11,743 nucleotides of DNA. Origin: Myxococcales bacterium (GTDB taxonomy: Bacteria; Desulfobacterota_B; Binatia; UBA1149; SPBQ01). The stretch's first letter is position 1; every line of letters begins with the position of its first letter. A program made the position numbers and the translations under genes. Under the pieces are notes generated by a model. That model was given only the letters and a program-made list of their open reading frames with translations, was not told where the DNA came from and did no database searches. Shown piece by piece: positions 7,937 to 11,743 of the stretch. The stretch covers positions 1 to 11,743 of the forward strand of contig SPBQ01000028.1 of the NCBI GenBank assembly GCA_004525875.1, in the 5' to 3' direction.

Positions 7937-8355
7937 CCTGATGATGCGTAGTGAGCCGATCTCCAGGATGAAGAACGCGAAGATGGGTCGAAAGAACAGA
8001 TCGTAAGTCCGGAGGTAGTCACCGGCCCGGATGTGCGGTGCGTGGTTCTTGATGAACGTGTGCCAGGACTGACCACCTCCGGGATCTTCTTCCTGCGCTC
8101 ACTGCGGCGGGCGGCCTCGCTGTCTATCGCCGCCTCCTGTCGAGCGAGTACCAGGTCCCGCTCGATGCGATCCATTCGCGACGGTGCATCGTGCCTGGCC
8201 AGGCCGTACGCGGACGCCTTCGCCGTCCACTCGCCCAGGCGGGCACGAGTGCGAACGATCGCATCTTCCAGCTTTGCCAGATACGCGGCCTCGCCGACGC
8301 CGGCCGCCATACCCGACGGGTAGGTCCTGGGCGCGAAGGAGCGTGAGGCGGTCAC
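7792..8355 (-). CDS. Unrecognised protein with charged helical N-terminus, 3' part replaced by transposase debris
   Basis: From a GTG at 8355, preceded by AGAGGTG at good distance, the frame runs 187 codons to a stop at 7792. The first 93 or so residues look like a real protein: codons have G or C in third position, and the composition is helical and charged (EAAYLAKLEDAIVRTRARL, later RMDRIERDLVLARQEAA), compatible with a short coiled coil. I do not recognise a family. After about 8078 the composition shifts to Ser/Thr/Arg-rich, because the DNA there encodes the integrase-core remnant in another frame. The likely reading is a gene whose 3' end was lost or fused when the element decayed. It is divergent from mgtE across a 192-base gap. 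Whether the truncated product is made is unknown. Confidence 0.35.
   Translation of the reverse strand: MTASRSFAPRTYPSGMAAGVGEAAYLAKLEDAIVRTRARLGEWTAKASAYGLARHDAPSRMDRIERDLVLARQEAAIDSEAARRSERRKKIPEVVSPGTRSSRTTHRTSGPVTTSGLTICSFDPSSRSSSWRSAHYASSGDRTACAGGVEEVAAKRQTRRRDPGNWRTSPRVSPRSLARTNESARTG
7937..8098 (-). pseudogene. Remnant of an integrase-core (rve/DDE) transposase
   Basis: Reading the minus strand in the frame that opens at 8098 after a TGA gives, from 8071, QSWHTFIKNHAPHI followed by DYLRTYDLFFRPIFAFF and then LEIGSLRII. This is the start of the catalytic core of integrase-type transposases, where a W.TFL.NHA segment leads into the first catalytic Asp (here the D of AGDYLRTYD) and a hydrophobic strand. 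Similarity fades after 7937: the second Asp and the Glu of the DDE triad are missing, and there is no helix-turn-helix upstream in frame. About 45 residues are recognisable, so this is a dead fragment. The element type (IS481-like or another integrase group) cannot be settled from so little. Confidence 0.7.
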
Positions 8356-8468
8356 TGTCGTTGCACCTCTTGCCGCGATTGCCGGCCCCGCGGCGACCCG
8401 GGCGGGACTCTAGCCGATGCGTGCCGCCAGGTCGCTCGCCCCGCGATCCGAATGATCCTGTCTCCGGC

Positions 8469-8497
8469 TTGAAATCGGAGCGAGCACTGGCTCTATG
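8469..8497 (+). promoter_or_regulatory. Possible promoter of mgtE
   Basis: TTGAAA at 8469-8474 is followed after 17 bases by TCTATG at 8492-8497, about 50 bases before the mgtE ATG. The -35 match is good and the -10 match poor. I found no obvious magnesium riboswitch (M-box-like) structure in the 192 bases before the gene. Confidence 0.25.
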
Positions 8498-8532
8498 CAG
8501 CCCGCCCACGCGGCTACGCGGCGGTGCCGATC

Positions 8533-8541
8533 GAGGAGGGG
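8533..8541 (+). promoter_or_regulatory. Strong ribosome binding site of mgtE
   Basis: GAGGAGGGG lies 6 bases before ATG 8548. It decides the start: the in-frame GTG at 8524 lies upstream of this site and is unlikely to be used. Confidence 0.8.
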
Positions 8542-8547
8542 ACGGAC

Positions 8548-9915
8548 ATGACAAGCGAGCGAGTTACCACCTGGGAAGCCATCCAGCAGCTTCTCGAAGA
8601 GGGCGATGCCGAGGTTCTCGGCGCGTTCGTCGATTCGCTGCCCGTCAGCGAGCTGCTGCGCGCGCTGTCTCGCCTGGCGCCGAGCGAGCGCGAGCTGCTG
8701 CTGCGTGAGCTGCCGGCCGAGACGGCGGCCAACCTGATCGAAGAAATTCCTGATCTGCAGGCCGCCGAGCTCATCGATCTCTTGCCGGCCGACGAGGCGG
8801 CGGCGATCGTCTCCGAGCTCCCGAGCGATGAACAGGCCGACATCCTCGCCAACCTCGACGCCGAGGAAGCCGAGTCGATCCTCGAGTTTCTCGATCCGGA
8901 AGAGGCCGACCGCGCGCGTCAGCTCATCAGCTATGATGCGGAATCGGCGGGCGGGCTCATGATGAAGGAGTTCGTGGCGCTGTCCCCGTCCGCGCGCGCA
9001 CGCGAGGTGATCGACGCCGTGATGGGGCACGGCAACGAGTATGCGCTGTACAACGTCCAGTACACGTATGTCGTGACGCCACGGCGACGGCGGCTGCTCG
9101 GTGTAGTGCGTTTCCGCGACGTCGTGGGGGGCGCGGCCGACGCGACGCTGCGCTCGATCATGATGCCGGCGGAATCGGTTGCAGTGGGAACCGCGCTCCT
9201 CGAGCTGCACGACATCTTCGAAGCGACCGAGCTGCCGGCCCTACCGGTCGTCGATGCAGCCGGCGCGATGGTCGGGGTGCTGCGCCGCGAGGCCGTCTCC
9301 CACGCGCTCAGCGAGAGGGCCACTGTGGAGCACCTGAAGTCGCAGGGAATCATCGGCGGCGAGGAGTCGAGATCGATGCCGGTCAGCAAACGCGCCGGCC
9401 GGCGTCTTGCGTGGCTCACGCTCAACATCGGGCTCAACGTCGTCGCCGCGAGCGTGATCGCCTCGTTCGAGGAGACGCTGAGCGCGGTCATCGCGCTGGC
9501 GGTGTTCCTGCCCATCGTATCGGACATGAGCGGCTGCTCGGGCAACCAGGCCGTCGCCGTGAGCATGCGGGAGCTGTCTCTCGGCGTGGTCAAGCCGATC
9601 GATGCGCTGCGGGTATGGCGGCTCGAGGCCTCGGTGGGCATCATCAACGGATTGGTCCTGGGCACGATGCTCGGCGTGGGCGCCTGGGCATGGAAGGGGA
9701 ACGTCTATCTCGGCCTGGTCGTGGCCGCGGCGCTTGCGACCAACACGCTCGTCGCCGTGTCGATTGGCGGCACGGTCCCGCTCGTGCTCAGACGGATGGG
9801 CTTCGACCCGGCAGTCGCCTCTGGCCCGATCCTCACGACCGTGACCGACATGTGCGGCTTCTTCCTGGTGCTCGGCCTGGCCACGCTGACACTGCCTCTG
9901 CTGCGCGGCTACTAG
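8548..9915 (+). CDS. mgtE: Magnesium channel/transporter MgtE
   Basis: MgtE is a homodimeric inner-membrane Mg2+ channel gated by its own cytosolic domain. The 455 residues are close to the 450 of the Thermus thermophilus protein and show the family order. An acidic superhelical N domain (about 20-125) has repeated LP-x-x-E-A/D-x-I blocks. A tandem CBS region (about 130-255) includes the linker YDAESAGGLM and the second CBS ending LPALPVVDAAGAMVGVL. A plug-like region follows, then a five-helix membrane domain from about 288. In the membrane part, CSGNQA (Gly332-Asn333-Gln334) matches the conserved GNQ motif and D434 in TTVTDMCGFF matches the pore Asp (D432 in T. thermophilus). The acidic face of the N domain fits Mg2+ sensing. 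No frameshift or missing element is visible. The gene stands alone, convergent with the downstream enzyme gene across a scarred spacer. Confidence 0.95.
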   Translation: MTSERVTTWEAIQQLLEEGDAEVLGAFVDSLPVSELLRALSRLAPSERELLLRELPAETAANLIEEIPDLQAAELIDLLPADEAAAIVSELPSDEQADILANLDAEEAESILEFLDPEEADRARQLISYDAESAGGLMMKEFVALSPSARAREVIDAVMGHGNEYALYNVQYTYVVTPRRRRLLGVVRFRDVVGGAADATLRSIMMPAESVAVGTALLELHDIFEATELPALPVVDAAGAMVGVLRREAVSHALSERATVEHLKSQGIIGGEESRSMPVSKRAGRRLAWLTLNIGLNVVAASVIASFEETLSAVIALAVFLPIVSDMSGCSGNQAVAVSMRELSLGVVKPIDALRVWRLEASVGIINGLVLGTMLGVGAWAWKGNVYLGLVVAAALATNTLVAVSIGGTVPLVLRRMGFDPAVASGPILTTVTDMCGFFLVLGLATLTLPLLRGY

Positions 9916-10011
9916 CAGGACGTCGAAAAAGCGGCTGCGAATGGCGATGGTGCATGAATCGAAGCTCGAGGCGCCTTTCTCGTTCCCGCGCGTCCGGATC
10001 ATGGTCGAGGG
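9916..10011. other. Spacer after mgtE, no gene seen
   Basis: No convincing frame or terminator is visible here. It immediately precedes the start of the IS5-type remnant and could contain the left end of that element, but I could not find a matching inverted repeat in the window. Confidence 0.4.
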
Positions 10012-10140
10012 TTGGCTAAGCAGTCGAACGTCCACCCGAATTGCAAGACTCGCTACCGCGTCACCAACGGACCGAGCTACGATCGTGGCCTGGTCGGGCG
10101 GGGGAGCCCGACCGTATGGTTCTCGCCCCACGCGACCGCG
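10012..10140 (+). pseudogene. N-terminal remnant of an IS5-family transposase
   Basis: From a TTG at 10012 the frame reads LAKQSNVHPNCKTRYRV and continues TNGPSYDRGLVGRG to VWFSP. This matches the conserved N-terminus of IS5-type transposases, usually of the form KxxYRVxNWxxYDxALVxRGxxTLWxS. Here the Trp after Asn is Gly, Leu has become Pro before TVW, and the start codon is TTG, all signs of decay. Similarity ends at about 10128-10140, so only some 40 of the expected 300 or more residues remain and the catalytic DDE core is absent. Confidence 0.75.
10092..10113. terminator. Perfect 8-bp GC-rich hairpin between convergent genes
   Basis: GGTCGGGC (10092-10099) and GCCCGACC (10106-10113) pair perfectly around the six-base loop GGGGGA. 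It lies inside the IS5-type remnant, between convergent mgtE and the PEP mutase-family gene. There is no T-run on either side, so intrinsic termination is uncertain, but the stem could act on both transcripts. Confidence 0.4.
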
Positions 10141-10141
10141 T

Positions 10142-10253
10142 TCTCGACGATGCCATCGACGAGAAACTCCTTCTCGGGGTCGCCAGTGTGGTTCTCGAAC
10201 GGCAGCACCGCGATTGCCGGTCGGCCGCCGAAGCCTGGGACCCGGAGCGCGGG
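10142..10253 (-). pseudogene. Remnant of a TolB-like N-terminal domain (as in cyclase/TPR regulators)
   Basis: On the minus strand, 10223 down to about 10142 reads RPAIAVLPFENHTGDPEKEF and then LVDGIVEN. This is the hallmark start of the TolB-like domain found between an output or cyclase domain and TPR repeats, usually PSIAVLPFxNxSGDPEQEYFADGIxEDI. Only about 28 residues survive. Upstream it is cut after a few residues by the stop codon of the neighbouring enzyme gene; downstream it changes abruptly into DNA that on the other strand encodes the IS5 remnant. It is therefore a gene scrap with both ends lost. Confidence 0.7.
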
Positions 10254-11081
10254 CTAGCTTTCTCGCCGGCCGGCCAAATACCGTTTCAACTCCGCCCCCG
10301 CGAGCATCTCGCGGGTCCAAGCGAAGGTGCCTCGTTCGAGCATCGCTTTGCCGGCACTGACGACGGGGCTGAGCGCCAGCCAGGCGAGCGCGCTGCCCAC
10401 ACTGATTCGTTTCGCGCCGGCCTCTGCGAGCTCGTCGACCGTCGCGTCCGGGAAGAAGACGGCGAGAACGTTGAAGGGCTTTTCGAGCTCGCGGGTCACG
10501 TGTTGCAGGTCGTCGAGTGTCTTGAGCGCCGGCGCGTAGAGCACGTCCGCTCCCGCTGCCTCGTACGCTTTCAATCGCCTCACGGTGTCGTCGAGATCGT
10601 CGACGCCGCGGAGCAAGTTCTCGGCCCTTGCTGTGAGCTGGAACGACATGTCGAGCGTGGCGAGCGCTTCTGCGGCCGCCTGCACTCGCTCGACGGCCCG
10701 ATCCAAGTCGTACAGGGCGTGCGAGTCCCGGTCGAAGTCTTCGATGGAGCAACCGGCGACGCCGGTCCGAGCGAGTTTCAACACGTTGGCGGCGACGCCC
10801 TCAGGGCGGTCGGCGAATCCGTTCTCGAAATCTGCGTTGATCGGAATACTCGTCACGGCGGTGATGTCGGAGCAGTGCGCCAACTTTTCGTCGAGTGAGA
10901 CTTCACCGTCCGTTTTCGCGCGCGTGTAGGCGAAGCCTGCGCTCGTTGTTGCGATCGCTCTGAATCCGAGTCCCTGAAGCAGCCTCGCGGACCCCGCATC
11001 CCAGGGGTTCGGGATCAAGAACGCACCGGGTTCCCGGTGTAGCCGCGCAAACTCTTCGCACTTCTCTTTCTGCGTGATCAT
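10254..11081 (-). CDS. PEP mutase / isocitrate lyase superfamily enzyme
   Basis: The 275-residue protein is a single TIM-barrel enzyme of the PEP mutase/isocitrate lyase superfamily, whose members make or break C-C or P-C bonds next to a carboxylate using Mg2+. Visible signatures are IPNPWDAGSARLL near the N-terminus (residues 23-35), TTSAGFA (45-51), the metal-binding stretch ADFENGF with D84 and E86, GCSIEDF with E114 and D115, and LTARAE (149-154). The KKCGH catalytic loop of true isocitrate and methylisocitrate lyases is absent, so the protein is neither AceA nor a standard PrpB. It belongs to the broad oxaloacetate decarboxylase/phosphonopyruvate hydrolase-like group whose substrates are mostly unknown. 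The start is certain: GAGGAGG precedes ATG 11081 at good spacing. It is a single gene, convergent with mgtE, with the TolB-like scrap directly behind its stop. Confidence 0.88.
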   Translation of the reverse strand: MITQKEKCEEFARLHREPGAFLIPNPWDAGSARLLQGLGFRAIATTSAGFAYTRAKTDGEVSLDEKLAHCSDITAVTSIPINADFENGFADRPEGVAANVLKLARTGVAGCSIEDFDRDSHALYDLDRAVERVQAAAEALATLDMSFQLTARAENLLRGVDDLDDTVRRLKAYEAAGADVLYAPALKTLDDLQHVTRELEKPFNVLAVFFPDATVDELAEAGAKRISVGSALAWLALSPVVSAGKAMLERGTFAWTREMLAGAELKRYLAGRRES

Positions 11082-11273
11082 CGATTCCTCCTCGGTTCTC
11101 CAGCCGCAACGAGGCTACGCTCGGAATCCGACATCGTCTGGCCACAATCGGACCTCGTCATGCGTTCAGACAGTGTTCCGATGATACGCGAGGGTACTGT
11201 CGTATAAAGAGGTACCCCGGCCGACTGAGCTGATGAATTCCTGGACAACCAGCTGCCGCCGGCATCGATCGCT
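11082..11273. promoter_or_regulatory. Upstream region of the PEP mutase-family gene, with repeated TCGGA half-sites
   Basis: TCGGAATCCGA at 11121-11131 is an 11-base perfect palindrome about a central base. Further half-sites are TCGGA at 11148-11152 and TCCGA at 11177-11181. A second inverted repeat, GGGTAC (11192-11197) and GTACCC (11212-11217), lies closer to the end of the DUF11-like gene. These could be operator sites for the PEP mutase-family gene or part of a terminator for the gene to the right; no T-run is present. I did not find a clear -35/-10 pair. Confidence 0.3.
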
Positions 11274-11743
11274 CTATGGGCTCACCACGCGCACACCGTC
11301 GCGCAGCGCCGTGTTGACGCCGCCGGCGCCGCGCGCTCTGGCCTCGAACACGAGCTGCGTGCCGGCTGGGGTGCCGACGATCGCCGCCGGCGGGAACCTG
11401 AGCGTGGCGTCGGCACCGACACCAAGCGTGCCCACCGTGAACACCAGGCGCTCGCCGGCGGAGCAAACGGTCGGGAAGGCCGCGCCTGCGCAGGCCGCTG
11501 GCGCGCCGGTGGCCGAGGCCAGCGCGAAGTTCGCCATCTCGGGCGGCAGCAGCACTTCGACCTCGACGCCCGTGAGCGCCACCAGGCCCTGGTTGGCGAC
11601 CACGAGCGTGCCGTCGACGACCTCGCCGACGGCGGCGACGTCCGGATCGAGCGTCATCGTCAGGACCAGTGACACGCGCATCGAGGGCGATGTGCCGCTG
11701 ATCCTCACGATGGAGCTCGCCCCGGACCCGGCGCGGCCGGGCC
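11274..11743 (-). CDS. DUF11-like surface or secreted beta-sandwich protein (C-terminal part, runs off right edge)
   Basis: The frame is open from the right edge of the window to a stop at 11274-11276. The residues follow the pattern of DUF11/CARDB-type extracellular domains: LVLTMTLDPDVAAVGEVV, then VANQGLVALTGVEVEVLLP, a hydrophobic strand pattern, and a closing LRFPPAAIVGTPAGTQLVF. Two Cys residues, in AACAG and TVCSAG, are spaced to form a disulfide, which fits an exported protein. A GTG at 11708 exists, but the frame continues past it and no signal peptide is seen, so this is the C-terminal domain of a longer protein. No cell-wall anchor or membrane helix follows, so its mode of attachment is unknown. 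The function may be structural or adhesive, by inference. Confidence 0.65.
   Translation of the reverse strand, partial: PGRAGSGASSIVRISGTSPSMRVSLVLTMTLDPDVAAVGEVVDGTLVVANQGLVALTGVEVEVLLPPEMANFALASATGAPAACAGAAFPTVCSAGERLVFTVGTLGVGADATLRFPPAAIVGTPAGTQLVFEARARGAGGVNTALRDGVRVVSP

Noticed and set aside
8356..8547. Possible magnesium riboswitch before mgtE.
   Set aside because: I could not draw an M-box-like or ykoK-type structure, and the stretch is short and shared with a divergent gene.
10142..10256. In-frame readthrough of the TAG at 10254-10256, which would join the PEP mutase-family protein to the TolB-like fragment.
   Set aside because: The enzyme ends at a natural length, the TolB piece is cut after about 28 useful residues, and a shared frame occurs by chance one time in three.
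9241..10752. A long open frame on the minus strand of about 500 codons.
   Set aside because: It lies antisense to mgtE and overlaps the PEP mutase-family gene in another frame, with Arg-rich shadow composition typical of GC-rich DNA.
10041..10898. A 285-codon plus-strand frame opposite the PEP mutase-family gene.
   Set aside because: It is the antisense shadow of a gene with clear motifs and a strong ribosome binding site.

Overview
The window is GC-rich with strongly GC-biased third codon positions. It carries a hexameric-type citrate synthase (GltA), a PBP7-type endopeptidase, ChrA, MgtE and integrase/IS5-type transposase debris. This mix suggests a high-GC Gram-negative bacterium of proteobacterial character; I cannot place it more finely from the sequence alone.

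Layout, left to right. (1) 1-89 is the 3' end of an unidentified + strand gene. (2) 183-1133 (+) encodes a periplasmic D,D-endopeptidase/carboxypeptidase of the PbpG type, with a good sigma70-like promoter almost touching its GTG start. (3) 1398-1835 (+) is a secreted beta-carbonic anhydrase that breaks off before its second zinc-ligand block, so it is probably a pseudogene. (4) 2004-4766 (+) encodes a large signalling protein: an N-terminal class III adenylate cyclase domain, a STAND/NB-ARC-type ATPase and a TPR-like helical C-terminus, with no DNA-binding domain. (5) 4873-6150 (-) is citrate synthase, convergent with the cyclase. (6) 6337-7713 (-) is a two-domain ChrA chromate transporter. 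(7) 7714-8355 is a scarred region: an integrase-core transposase remnant is fused out of frame to the 5' part of an unrecognised minus-strand gene. (8) 8548-9915 (+) is the MgtE magnesium channel. (9) 9916-10253, between convergent genes, is an IS5-type transposase N-terminal remnant (+) abutting a TolB-like domain remnant (-), with a perfect 8-bp GC-rich hairpin. (10) 10254-11081 (-) is a PEP mutase/isocitrate lyase superfamily enzyme with a textbook ribosome binding site. (11) 11274 to the right edge (-) is the C-terminal end of a DUF11-like surface or secreted beta-sandwich protein.

The genes do not form one pathway. They are single-gene housekeeping or transport units separated by recombination scars. 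The most distinctive element is the cyclase-STAND ATPase-TPR protein. It keeps all six canonical adenylate cyclase residues, lacks an output HTH, and lies just downstream of a broken carbonic anhydrase. That pairing is suggestive because some class III cyclases respond to bicarbonate, but the link here is inference only. I saw no tRNA, rRNA, CRISPR array or complete insertion sequence.
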